Shown: in pieces, positions 27,220 through 35,939 of the stretch
How the letters are laid out: every line of letters starts with the position of its first letter
How positions within the stretch are numbered: the first letter of the stretch is position 1
NCBI GenBank assembly: GCA_021806235.1
Contig: JAJZXU010000017.1
Location: 1 to 64,000 of the forward strand
Length of the DNA stretch: 64,000 bases
Origin: Thermoplasmata archaeon
GTDB lineage: Archaea; Thermoplasmatota; Thermoplasmata; Thermoplasmatales; Thermoplasmataceae
Direction: 5' to 3'
The notes under the pieces: generated by a model
Database searches by the model: none
Told to the model about the DNA's origin: nothing
Seen by the model: only the letters and a program-made list of their open reading frames with translations
Position numbers and translations under genes: made by a program

Positions 27220-27241
27220 ATTAGTGAATATATTCACTAAT
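27220..27241. promoter_or_regulatory. Perfect 22-bp palindrome, probable operator
   Basis: 'ATTAGTGAATATATTCACTAAT' is an exact palindrome with 11-bp arms. It ends six bases before a TATA element ('ttttatatatag') and about 50 bases before the ATG of a 48-residue membrane peptide. A homodimeric winged-helix regulator of the ArsR or MarR type would bind such a site. Which regulator does so is unknown. Confidence 0.65.
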
Positions 27242-27291
27242 TAACCTTTTATATATAGTTACAATAAATGTTTATGATAAGTGAGATAATT

Positions 27292-27438
27292 ATGAGTGCA
27301 GTTGCGCTACATAAAGTTGCATATAATCCAAATAACGAATTTCTGTTTTTAGGAGTGGTTATGACCGTAAGTTCACTTGTAACGATAGGCGCAACGATAA
27401 TGATGAAGCTATTCCTGCTAAGGAAGACAAACTATTAA
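27292..27438 (+). CDS. 48-residue single-helix membrane peptide
   Basis: Not in the ORF track. ATG at 27292, TAA ending at 27438. The product begins 'MSAVALHKVAYNPNNEFLFL', contains one membrane helix (about residues 17-42) and ends with the basic 'LLRKTNY'. It sits behind a TATA box and a perfect palindrome, so it is probably expressed and regulated. I do not recognise it. Because the next genes are membrane redox proteins, it could be a small subunit or regulator of that group. Confidence 0.55.
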   Translation: MSAVALHKVAYNPNNEFLFLGVVMTVSSLVTIGATIMMKLFLLRKTNY

Positions 27439-27721
27439 GTATGTTTTTATAAACTTTATACAAATAAAAAAAATATTATTAGTTTTGCCTACCAGTGTTT
27501 TTATTATTTTATGCATCATGTTTATATTATATTTTTGCGGGTTTTATGTGCTGTAATATCTGTAAATAAAAAGGGTTCTGGTACATCCTACCTTTAAATT
27601 AAATATATATGATAACCATTATCTAAACCAGAAATTGTTATAGAATATGTTAAAAATATGATTATCGAAAGTATATATAACCATAAAAATAACTATCAGG
27701 AACTGATTAAAAATGGGTATA

Positions 27722-29281
27722 TCAGTTTTGATTGGATTCTTTTGCTATCCCTCTTCTTTTATTTTTTATTATATAGGGTTCTTCCGGTATTGAATATTGA
27801 TACATTGTATCTATTGTACTTAACCACATAAATGGCAATGCAACCCCCCACAATATCGCAGAAAAGTATATTTGCTGTGTTACCCCATATAATGGATATA
27901 ATGTGGTTACATTTATAAGGGATATATAGAACAGTACAAGTGCTGTCATACTGAACATCATTGAATTAAACTCAACGTATGCCCTTTTAAGTTCATATAA
28001 ATTAATGTAAACAAGATATGTTATCAATCCTGATACAAGAGAAAATATGTTCATAAGCAGATAAAACATATAATATGTATATGCATAGTAAGCTATTGAT
28101 GGAATGAACCATATAAACATTAATAATGAGGCACCTATAACCATAGCGATTTTTATTTTATTATTCCTGATATTTGGTTTTATGCCTATTTTTGTTAATA
28201 CGTATACAAGGAATATGCCTGCAACAAACATTAATATGTTGATGCCATAAAAGAATAATAATGATGTAAATTCAAGATTAAAGGCTATTCCCAGGGTTTC
28301 AGCTACGGGTGTAATAATTATAAAGAATATTGCCAGTAATGGGAATGCGTTGCTATTCCTTATATCCTTTATATTGGAAACAAGTTTAATTCTTGATCTT
28401 TTTGTAAGAAAAACAGTAAGCATAAAATTACTGAATAGAAGCAATGCTATGCTTTCTGATAATAGTACTGTGCTTACAGTGGTGGCAATTACGGCAGCCA
28501 CAGTTGGCAGAGTTGCCGTTAACCCCTCACACTGGCAGCTAAGTACGGAAATACCACCACTTACTGTTGGACTTATCAGAGTTTTTGCATTGTTTCCTTT
28601 CTTATTATTTCCCATCTGGGATTTCCCGGTACCACCCTTCACTATGCCAAATATTAAAAAGTAGTTTTCTGTTAATAAGGCTGCGAGTATAACATAAAGT
28701 ATTATTGACTGAATTCCCACAGTAAGGTTCAGATAATTCACCCTCGTTATAATGCCATAATAGAAGAAGAATGGAACTTTTGACGCTGGAAAATCAGCAT
28801 AGATCGAATCAACAACTATTTTTGTGGGTTCTACCGGTACAGTTACTACAAGAAATTTTGATATAAACAGCATTATAAATAATATAAGGATAAATGTGGC
28901 ACCACGATAGAAAAGCTTTTTGTCCTTCCTGAAATATGTTATATCTATTATATCTGTATAAAATGCTAATGTAAACAGGACTAAAACCTCTATTAATGGG
29001 TAAATTATGTATGTAAACAACAGTATGATAAATGTTACAAGGCCTATGAATAGAAAATATGCATATATTCTATTGACTATGGAATTTTTTCTGAAAAAAA
29101 CTAGAAGTGGCAATATAACGTATGGCAAAATAATAAACAAAAATTGGTATGCTGCTGGATATAACCTTGTTGAGTATACAACAAAAACGCCGGTAATATA
29201 AGAATAAAAAAATAAGTATATTGTGAATACAGATATTAATATGCTTTCTATAGCTTCTCTCTTCATATTATTGGATATCAA
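27722..29281 (-). CDS. Polytopic membrane protein with a CQC motif, unrecognised
   Basis: 519 residues and about 12-14 hydrophobic helices. The central region (about 245-285) is distinctive: 'GGISVLSCQCEGLTATLP' is followed by a helix rich in Thr, Val and Ala. The closely spaced Cys could bind a metal or form a disulfide. A hydrophilic Gly/Asn/Lys-rich loop ('GTGKSQMGNNKKGNNAKT') precedes it; it is not a proper P-loop. No transporter family is recognised. It is divergent from the FixG-like gene with only 51 bases between starts, so the two may share a control region. Confidence 0.8.
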   Translation of the reverse strand: MISNNMKREAIESILISVFTIYLFFYSYITGVFVVYSTRLYPAAYQFLFIILPYVILPLLVFFRKNSIVNRIYAYFLFIGLVTFIILLFTYIIYPLIEVLVLFTLAFYTDIIDITYFRKDKKLFYRGATFILILFIMLFISKFLVVTVPVEPTKIVVDSIYADFPASKVPFFFYYGIITRVNYLNLTVGIQSIILYVILAALLTENYFLIFGIVKGGTGKSQMGNNKKGNNAKTLISPTVSGGISVLSCQCEGLTATLPTVAAVIATTVSTVLLSESIALLLFSNFMLTVFLTKRSRIKLVSNIKDIRNSNAFPLLAIFFIIITPVAETLGIAFNLEFTSLLFFYGINILMFVAGIFLVYVLTKIGIKPNIRNNKIKIAMVIGASLLMFIWFIPSIAYYAYTYYMFYLLMNIFSLVSGLITYLVYINLYELKRAYVEFNSMMFSMTALVLFYISLINVTTLYPLYGVTQQIYFSAILWGVALPFMWLSTIDTMYQYSIPEEPYIIKNKRRGIAKESNQN

Positions 29282-29332
29282 TAACTACGAATAAGTTTAA
29301 TTATAGAATAATGTCTACAATCACATAATAAT

Positions 29333-31555
29333 ATGATAACACAATTGCATAACCAGATGGGTAACCTTACATTAATTTTAGGACTGATTACGATAATTAT
29401 AATGGTTACTTACATAGTATTAGTATTTTCATACGTCCTCAGGCATAAATATGATATAACATTTGTAAGGGTAGCTGTAATAGGCATATTTACGGCCATG
29501 ATGGCAAGCATGCTTGACGCGTTATTACTTTATATTACAACAGCAAGGAATTTTTTAGATACAAGCCTTGCATTCGCTTTTGGAATGATTTTAATGACAC
29601 AACCGCTGGTTGCAACGTTTGTTGGAGTGATGCATGGCGGATTGCACAGAAAAGGTATTACAAAATCAAATTCAATAGCATTTACCGGGCTTATAGTATG
29701 GAATGAAATATCTATGGGATTATTCCTCTATTATCTTTTTAACCCAACAATAATACATTTTGACTATTATCATGCATTTTATTCCCCTGATTTTATATAT
29801 GCCCTAAGTAATGGAATAAATACCCTGTATTTCCTTATACCCATGAGCGTAGAGATGATTGCATTATTCTTTGTTTATAAACCAAAGGGAATGCATAAAT
29901 ATGCGGCAATATCAATATTTACTATGGATTTATTTTCCCCCACAATACTGGGGAACGATAAATTTGTTTTCATAGGTGGTGTTGGAGAAACAGCGGTTAT
30001 GATAATATTTATGATAATATTCTTTGAATTCATAGCATCACACAAAATGGTACTGCCCAGAGAAGATGCATACCATATAAAAATGATTTTTATAGACTAT
30101 GGCCTTATGGCAGCGGGAACCTTTATCGGTACAATTGTGTTAAAACCATTCGGACTTGTGTGGATATTCTACGCAATGGCTATAATATTTGGTATGTGGT
30201 ATTATTTCCAGAGCATGTTTTCAGTAACAATAAACACAACCACAGAGGTAACAGAGAACAATATTGAGATAAAAAGAAAGAAAACTGTATCAAAACCTGC
30301 CTATTTAATCTTCTTTGTACTGGTAACATCATTTGTATCTGAACTTCTAATGGCAGGTGCGATGGATTTTGCAACGTATGATTACCTTCCCTTTTATAAT
30401 GTTATAGATACTTTGCCTGTTTACGGCCATATTACTATAGCTTCCTTTTATGCAAAGGATGTGTTAAAAGAATTTGTTTCTCCATTTGTTCCAGCTACAA
30501 CAGGAACTAAAAATTTTCTTGTTTTCTACGATATGGCCGGCGGTGTTTATAAATTCACACCTGTATCCATATTTATTGAAATTTTATACATTATTGGTTT
30601 TATAACGGTTTCAACAACATTTTTAATTATAATGGGTATAGAGATGGGTGTCCTGGTAATAGCACAGATGAGAAAATTAAAGGATAGGGGAAAAAGAATA
30701 AACTTAACATTTGCATTAACAGCATATATATTATATACAATATTTGGGCCAAACTTCCTTGATCCGGCATGGTATAATAAATTGCCCCTGTGGGCAAATA
30801 CTGGTGCAGAGGCAGCATTATACCCAGATCTCATAATACCTTTACTTGGGTCATATGCATTATACGCAGTGCTTGCATTATTATTCGGAAGAAGGTCATA
30901 CTGCTCCACCTTATGCCCATCTGCAGTAATGTTTGGCGGTACTTTAGGGCAATCCATGATACAGTACAATTATAATACAAAAATAAGTAAAAAAATGCGT
31001 GGAAGCAAATTTACAGATTCCATAATGTTTATAGCAACAGGTAGCTGGCTATGGGCTATACTGGCATCATTATTTTCATATTTTTATACAACTACTGGCA
31101 ATTTAACATTCAGCATCTATGGCATAGACCCCTCAGTATTTTATTCGTATTTTATCTGGAATTTATTATGGTATGTATTCTTCTTTTCAATACCGTTTGT
31201 TGGTATGAGCCCGTGCCGTAAATACGGATGGTGCTCTACCGGCACTCTGGTAGGATTTTTCAGTGTTCTGGGATTTTTCAAACTTAAGGTTAAGGATAAA
31301 AATTTATGTAAAACATGTAAAACAAAGGATTGTGCAAAATCCTGTGAGGTTGGTTTATCCACAATGCCCGGGTCATTTATCAAAAATGGTTCCTTCAAGA
31401 GTATTAAATGTGTTGGTTCTGGAGATTGCATAAGGGCATGCCCGTATGATAACATATATTTTTATGATGTGAGGAATTATCTGGGTGAAAAACTCATGCA
31501 TAAAAAAGCAGATAAAAATGAGGAAATAACAAAACTTAAGGAAAATGATTGGTGA
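29333..31555 (+). CDS. FixG/NapH-like membrane polyferredoxin
   Basis: 740 residues. Residues 1 to about 500 hold 10-12 membrane helices with several His pairs near the membrane ('VGVMHGGLHRKG'). The second part resembles the NapH/FixG type: 'RRSYCSTLCPSAVMFGG' and 'GMSPCRKYGWCSTGTLVGFF' carry the CxxxCP-type motifs. A ferredoxin-like tail follows, with 'CKTCKTKDCAKSCEVG' and 'CVGSGDCIRACPYDNIYF', eight Cys for two 4Fe-4S clusters. FixG/CcoG proteins reduce copper during oxidase assembly and NapH passes electrons from quinol; either fits. The large N-terminal membrane half is not part of ordinary FixG. Confidence 0.82.
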   Translation: MITQLHNQMGNLTLILGLITIIIMVTYIVLVFSYVLRHKYDITFVRVAVIGIFTAMMASMLDALLLYITTARNFLDTSLAFAFGMILMTQPLVATFVGVMHGGLHRKGITKSNSIAFTGLIVWNEISMGLFLYYLFNPTIIHFDYYHAFYSPDFIYALSNGINTLYFLIPMSVEMIALFFVYKPKGMHKYAAISIFTMDLFSPTILGNDKFVFIGGVGETAVMIIFMIIFFEFIASHKMVLPREDAYHIKMIFIDYGLMAAGTFIGTIVLKPFGLVWIFYAMAIIFGMWYYFQSMFSVTINTTTEVTENNIEIKRKKTVSKPAYLIFFVLVTSFVSELLMAGAMDFATYDYLPFYNVIDTLPVYGHITIASFYAKDVLKEFVSPFVPATTGTKNFLVFYDMAGGVYKFTPVSIFIEILYIIGFITVSTTFLIIMGIEMGVLVIAQMRKLKDRGKRINLTFALTAYILYTIFGPNFLDPAWYNKLPLWANTGAEAALYPDLIIPLLGSYALYAVLALLFGRRSYCSTLCPSAVMFGGTLGQSMIQYNYNTKISKKMRGSKFTDSIMFIATGSWLWAILASLFSYFYTTTGNLTFSIYGIDPSVFYSYFIWNLLWYVFFFSIPFVGMSPCRKYGWCSTGTLVGFFSVLGFFKLKVKDKNLCKTCKTKDCAKSCEVGLSTMPGSFIKNGSFKSIKCVGSGDCIRACPYDNIYFYDVRNYLGEKLMHKKADKNEEITKLKENDW

Positions 31556-31561
31556 ATTAAA

Positions 31562-32338
31562 ATGAATGTAATATTATATTACTATTTTATATTCCAGACA
31601 GTTCTTGCATTTGGAATAGTTATAGTTGGCGGTACCGTTGAGGGTTACGGCTATGGCTTATCCCTCGGAACCAACTGGCCATATACAAAGGACATGCCAT
31701 TAAAGGCAAAGGCCGGAGACCCGGAGGTATGGCATAGAATACTTGCAACATTCCTGGGCATTGATGCTGTTATAATGGTTGTGTTAATACACGGAGCACT
31801 TGAAATTACCGGGCTTATCTTAATTATACTTACCGCTTTGCTTGGAATGGCAACCCTGTATACACTGGCAGGCAAAGCTCCATCTGTTGTGCAGGGACTG
31901 CATGATGTACTTGCATATTCAACGGCAATTACATATCTATTGATAGTTACAGGATCATATCCTAATGAAATATCATTAATAATTCATAATATACCGTTAT
32001 TATTCTTCTTTATAGTAATATATATGGGTGGTATGACCACCGGGGAGAGAGGGTATCAGAAAGCAATAGGCTATTTCAAATTTCCTAAAACAAGACCACA
32101 GTGGATATGGACGGTCCACGGGATAAGTGTTGTAATATTCCTATTTTCTCTAATATTTTTCTTTTACAGATACAATATAGCCCTAATAATAATAGCATTT
32201 CAGATAATAGTTGGCATAATAGTATTTATATCGGTTAATAAATCTGCATCAAAACCTGGATTTATAATACCATTGCATCAATTTTTTACAATATTAATAG
32301 TTATATCAATTATACTTCAATTAAGTATATTTAAATAA
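31562..32338 (+). CDS. CtaA/COX15-like heme A synthase homologue
   Basis: 258 residues and about eight membrane helices. The first half fits heme A synthase: 'EGYGYGLSLGTNWPY' is a shortened version of the loop after helix 1, 'EVWHRILATFLGI' matches the conserved HR-x-x-A helix, and 'GLHDVLAYSTA' gives a second His helix. In the second half 'WTVHGISVV' and 'PLHQFFTIL' provide His at roughly equivalent places. With CtaB also in this window, heme A or a variant could be made for the oxidase. The second half is divergent, so another heme or quinol function is possible. It starts six bases after the FixG-like stop, hence one operon. Confidence 0.62.
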   Translation: MNVILYYYFIFQTVLAFGIVIVGGTVEGYGYGLSLGTNWPYTKDMPLKAKAGDPEVWHRILATFLGIDAVIMVVLIHGALEITGLILIILTALLGMATLYTLAGKAPSVVQGLHDVLAYSTAITYLLIVTGSYPNEISLIIHNIPLLFFFIVIYMGGMTTGERGYQKAIGYFKFPKTRPQWIWTVHGISVVIFLFSLIFFFYRYNIALIIIAFQIIVGIIVFISVNKSASKPGFIIPLHQFFTILIVISIILQLSIFK

Positions 32339-32353
32339 AAATTTAGATGGATT

Positions 32354-32980
32354 TCATTTTACATTTTCGCGTATTATTTGTTTTATTTCCCTTCTCATCA
32401 GTAAATCTAGAGTTGTTTGTGGTATTCCAAGTACGGATGATAGATCCCTTAAACCTATTTTTTTAGGTACGTCAAAATATCCCCTTTCATAGGCTTCCTT
32501 AAGTATATATTCGGATTTTATGTCTATATGCCTGCCTATATATACCTTGATGTTTGTATCCTCTATATTAAATTTATTTTTTAAAGTATCGTCTATATGC
32601 TTTATTTTATTGTAACCGTTAACATCCATTTCCAGCTGCATATTACCGGCGTAATCAATTCTTTCCAGTTTCATTTTGCTACTATGATTTATCAATCTCT
32701 TCCTTATTATATCTATTACAGGGCATTCCAGTGTTGATATCTGAATCAAAACACAGTTTTTATTTTTTTCAAGTATAGATAGATTATTTGCATGACCATA
32801 ACTATTGAGATACTCAACGGTTTTATCTATTAATTCAGGTGAATTGGAGTATATTGCTACTGTTTCACTCATAACATTATTATCAAAATTCTGGTTTATT
32901 ACCTTTATCCTCACATTAAAATCATGTATTAGCTCATACGCAAAGCATTTGTCATATTTAAAGGAATATAAAACTTTCAT
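32354..32980 (-). CDS. Bacterio-opsin activator-like HTH_10 regulator
   Basis: 208 residues. The C-terminal 50 residues ('LKEAYERGYFDVPKKIGLRD', then 'LSSVLGIPQTTLDLLMRREI') are the HTH_10 domain of the Bat/bacterio-opsin activator family, found almost only in archaea. The N-terminal 150 residues resemble the ligand-sensing part usual in these proteins and contain no clear motif. It converges on the CtaA-like gene and is a good candidate for controlling the membrane redox genes beside it, though this is inference. Confidence 0.85.
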   Translation of the reverse strand: MKVLYSFKYDKCFAYELIHDFNVRIKVINQNFDNNVMSETVAIYSNSPELIDKTVEYLNSYGHANNLSILEKNKNCVLIQISTLECPVIDIIRKRLINHSSKMKLERIDYAGNMQLEMDVNGYNKIKHIDDTLKNKFNIEDTNIKVYIGRHIDIKSEYILKEAYERGYFDVPKKIGLRDLSSVLGIPQTTLDLLMRREIKQIIRENVK

Positions 32981-33409
32981 TGTAGGTCATTGTCTATAAT
33001 ATAGTGGTGGTTCTTAAACTTTGTGATTTAATAAATTTTGTGACTTAATTTAAAATTATTGAAAATATGTAGATATTTTATTGCTTAAAATATAATATTA
33101 TAAATAATATCGACACTGTGTTTATCTGAATCAACATTAAATAACATTTATTATCATATATAAAAATAAAAAATCTTGAATAATATAAAGAATAATAGAA
33201 CATATAGCCATTTTTTGTATACCTATATTAACATTTACCCTCCATTATTAATGCTTACAAAAACCCTTTTAAATATTCTGGGGATAATGACCGGAGGTTT
33301 AAGCAATTCCTGAAAGACAATAACTTCCGGATATAATGTTAACAGAGTCCACAAAAACCATGACCTGATAATAGTAAATGATATAATAAATAATAAAATA
33401 TCTGGGTGT
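32981..33409. other. 429-base intergenic region with a hairpin
   Basis: This gap separates the divergent HTH_10 and MFS genes. It is AT-rich with several TATA-like runs. The one strong structure is at 33291-33330, where 'CCGGAGGTT' pairs with 'AACTTCCGG' (nine pairs, one G-U) around a 22-base loop. The minus-strand ORF at 33235-33582 overlaps the MFS gene and I read it as a shadow. No gene or tRNA was found here. Confidence 0.55.
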
Positions 33410-34573
33410 ATGATGCGATTATTTGACAGAAAACAATTTAGAATTTTATTACTTGTATCACTTACTATTGGTATGAGGACCCTCGGTTTATTCATGGTGC
33501 TTCCAATATTTTCATTGTATGGTGAAAAATTTACAGATTCATATTTGCTGATAGGTTTGGCCCTTGGGGCATATGGTATCACAATGGCTATATTTCAAAC
33601 TCCACTTGGGAGGTTATCTGATAAATATGGGAGAAAATTAATAATTTCTATAGGTATTATTACATTTATAATAGGCAATATTATATGTGCTGATCCGGTA
33701 AATATATATGGATTGATTCTGGGAAGGCTGGTAGAAGGTGCAGGTGCGGTTAGTTCTGCGGGTATAGCCCTTGTACATGAAAATGTGCCCGTTAATACAA
33801 GGAATGTATCTGATGCAATAATAGGTATAGCAATAGGCTTTTCTTTTATGCTTGGCGTTATTGCTGGACCATTATTAAGTGTTGTTGTGAGTTATTCTAC
33901 CCTGTTTATAATAGTTGCAGTAATAGGTGTATTATCATTTATACCGTTATTAACAATAGAGGAAACAAGAAAGGACTATGCATTTGAAACAAAAGCAAAG
34001 ATGGATTTTAAACTTGCCATAATCTCTATAATAAGTTTCTTCATATATTTTTATATGATAATTTTTTATTTCTATTTGCCGTTCTTTTCACTTAAATATT
34101 TCAATGTAAGCCATTTTTATGAGTTTTTAATACCCGTTGTAATTATAGCAGGAGTTGTAGGGTTGGCAATAGCAAGGCCTGCGGATAAAAATAAAACTGT
34201 GCTGTTTTCTCTGATTTCACTGATAATATTGCTTATAAGTGTTCCAGTATTCTTTTTGAATAATAGGGTAAACGATGTAACATATTTTGGATTAAGTGTA
34301 GCAGCTTTTTACTCGGGGTATATAATAAGTGAAACTGTATTTCCAACACTGATTACAAGACTGGCAAGGGAAGATAGCTATGGCGGAAATCTTGGATTTT
34401 ATACATCAATGCAACATGCTGGGGTGTTTGCCGGCGCTGTTTTTGCGGGATTATTATTAGTAAAGATAAATCAGGATCTATCAATTATGATACTGCTTAT
34501 TATTTCCTTTGCTTTCAGTATATTTTTATTATATATTTTAACAAAATTCAAGGAAATATATCTAAAAGACTGA
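33410..34573 (+). CDS. Major facilitator superfamily transporter
   Basis: 387 residues and 12 predicted membrane helices. The loop between helices 2 and 3 has 'GRLSDKYGRKL', the MFS signature. Helix 4 region 'LGRLVEGAGAVSSAGIALVH' and helix 5 'GFSFMLGVIAGPLLSVV' fit drug/H+ or multidrug-type antiporters. The substrate cannot be predicted. Tandem ATG codons begin the gene; a GGGTGT site precedes them. Confidence 0.88.
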   Translation: MMRLFDRKQFRILLLVSLTIGMRTLGLFMVLPIFSLYGEKFTDSYLLIGLALGAYGITMAIFQTPLGRLSDKYGRKLIISIGIITFIIGNIICADPVNIYGLILGRLVEGAGAVSSAGIALVHENVPVNTRNVSDAIIGIAIGFSFMLGVIAGPLLSVVVSYSTLFIIVAVIGVLSFIPLLTIEETRKDYAFETKAKMDFKLAIISIISFFIYFYMIIFYFYLPFFSLKYFNVSHFYEFLIPVVIIAGVVGLAIARPADKNKTVLFSLISLIILLISVPVFFLNNRVNDVTYFGLSVAAFYSGYIISETVFPTLITRLAREDSYGGNLGFYTSMQHAGVFAGAVFAGLLLVKINQDLSIMILLIISFAFSIFLLYILTKFKEIYLKD

Positions 34574-34657
34574 TTTGTTTTTTATATATAAAAAATCATT
34601 TATAGAATATGTTAAACAATATCTGCTATAAATAATAAATATCTTATCAGTATTATA

Positions 34658-35158
34658 ATGAAAAGATGGATTCTTGTTATAGGGATAGTTTTACTTCTTA
34701 TTGGTGTTGCACTGTATGGTTACGAAAATTTTGAAAGACCAGGAATAACAATGGATAAATTTACACACAGTAATAATGAATATCTATCTGGCAATATGTC
34801 CGTTACCACAAACAATTATATAATATCCGTTAAAAACCCATCAAGCAATTCCGGGCTTGTTCCTGCAAAGGATGTAAAATATATAAATAATACAACAGCC
34901 CTCGGGAAATATGAAGTGCCCGCAGATTATACATTTGGAAATATAAAGGAATATAAAAATGTTACACCGGGAGCCTACGCATTCATAGACTTTTCTTCAA
35001 GAAACCCGGATACAAGTATTACGTATGGGCCATTTGAGTCCCTTGTTTATATAGGATACGCTGGAGATGTTAGTGCCTTTTTAATTGTAATAGGAATAAT
35101 AGTAATGATACCGGGAATAGTTTTAAGAAAGGATTATAAAATAAAAAATATATTTTAG
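34658..35158 (+). CDS. Membrane protein with two helices and an external domain, unrecognised
   Basis: 166 residues. A helix at each end (about 3-22 and 135-156) encloses an extracytoplasmic domain of about 110 residues with several N-x-S/T sites, so both termini lie inside. The external domain is mixed polar and may be a small beta sandwich. No family is recognised. It is 84 bases downstream of the MFS gene on the same strand, behind its own AT-rich promoter region. Confidence 0.7.
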   Translation: MKRWILVIGIVLLLIGVALYGYENFERPGITMDKFTHSNNEYLSGNMSVTTNNYIISVKNPSSNSGLVPAKDVKYINNTTALGKYEVPADYTFGNIKEYKNVTPGAYAFIDFSSRNPDTSITYGPFESLVYIGYAGDVSAFLIVIGIIVMIPGIVLRKDYKIKNIF

Positions 35159-35249
35159 TTTAATATTTTTATAAATATAATAAGTATATCCAACAGTTCC
35201 ACAAATTTAAAAAGTTAAAATACTATTTAGCAATTAGCATAGTGAACAA

Positions 35250-35282
35250 GAAACTCCACCCTCTTCAGAGGTAGGATGAGAG
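35250..35282 (+). repeat. IS200/IS605 right-end-like hairpin remnant
   Basis: 'gaaactccaccctcttcaga' followed by 'ggtaggatgagag' resembles the right-end hairpin of IS200/IS605 (TnpB) elements, which generally read GAAxCTCCxCCC-loop-GGGxGGxGGATG. No TnpB or TnpA gene is nearby. A second inverted repeat, CAGAGGT/ACCTCTG, spans 35266-35299 and touches the first base of tRNA-Lys. I judge it a solo end or a look-alike; similarity is by eye only. Confidence 0.35.
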
Positions 35283-35298
35283 CGAGCTTGAAACCTCT

Positions 35299-35372
35299 GG
35301 GTCCGTAGCTCAGCTAGGTAGAGCGATGGACTCTTAATCCATCGGTCAGGGGTCCAAATCCCCTCGGACCCG
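35299..35372 (+). tRNA. tRNA-Lys (anticodon CTT)
   Basis: Full cloverleaf: acceptor GGGTCCG pairs with CGGACCC, D arm GCTC...GAGC, anticodon stem ATGGA/TCCAT around loop CTCTTAA (anticodon CTT), T stem AGGGG/CCCCT with loop TCCAAAT, discriminator G. No intron and no encoded CCA, as usual for archaea. Confidence 0.96.
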
Positions 35373-35493
35373 CTCTAAACTTGATGCCGTAATGTACCTG
35401 AGAGTTATAGCATAAATCCTTTACTTTTTACCCCAGTTTTGCAAAACTATTGAATATATTTATATAATCTGATGGGGTATATATAATGCAAAT

Positions 35494-35781
35494 ATGAGAT
35501 TTAAACTAGGAAAATGGAGATGGAACCGCAAAATGGCTATGATATACTGGATATCTCTCTTCATAGGTTCTGGACCCATGTCACTTCTTCTAGGATTTAA
35601 TTCATATAAATCAACTATTTTTGGCAGTGATCCATTTGCTTATTATATGCTTAACGGTATTTTTATAGCCACCTTTTCTGTGGGCTTTATATATATAATT
35701 GATTGGATTGTTAAGAAAAGGAATAAATATAAAGGTTATGATAAAATTACAGGGGATTCCGGCATATATAAGAAAATATGA
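35494..35781 (+). CDS. Small two-helix membrane protein, unrecognised
   Basis: 95 residues. A basic N-terminus ('MRFKLGKWRWNRKMAMIYW') leads into two membrane helices (about 17-36 and 50-70) and a basic C-terminal tail. No known family is recognised. A TATA-like 'atatatttatataat' lies upstream. The stretch from 35782 to 35939 behind it contains no convincing gene. Confidence 0.55.
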   Translation: MRFKLGKWRWNRKMAMIYWISLFIGSGPMSLLLGFNSYKSTIFGSDPFAYYMLNGIFIATFSVGFIYIIDWIVKKRNKYKGYDKITGDSGIYKKI

Positions 35782-35939
35782 AAATCGTATAAACATAAAA
35801 GTTATAATTAAATTACGCAGAAACAGAAAGCTGTTGTATGCAACAGATAACTCTTCTTATTATGATTTACATAGCCATGTTGGACTCCACCTCTTCCCGG
35901 GAAAAGTTGCCATAATGAGTTATTTATTATTCTCAGGAT

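Noticed and set aside
28600-28660. P-loop in the 519-aa membrane protein ('GTGKSQ')
   Set aside because: It lacks the upstream Gly and strand context of a Walker A motif and lies in an Asn/Lys-rich loop between membrane helices.
33235-33582. 115-aa minus-strand ORF at the start of the MFS gene
   Set aside because: More than half lies opposite MFS helices 1-2; the remainder is intergenic and has no start signals.
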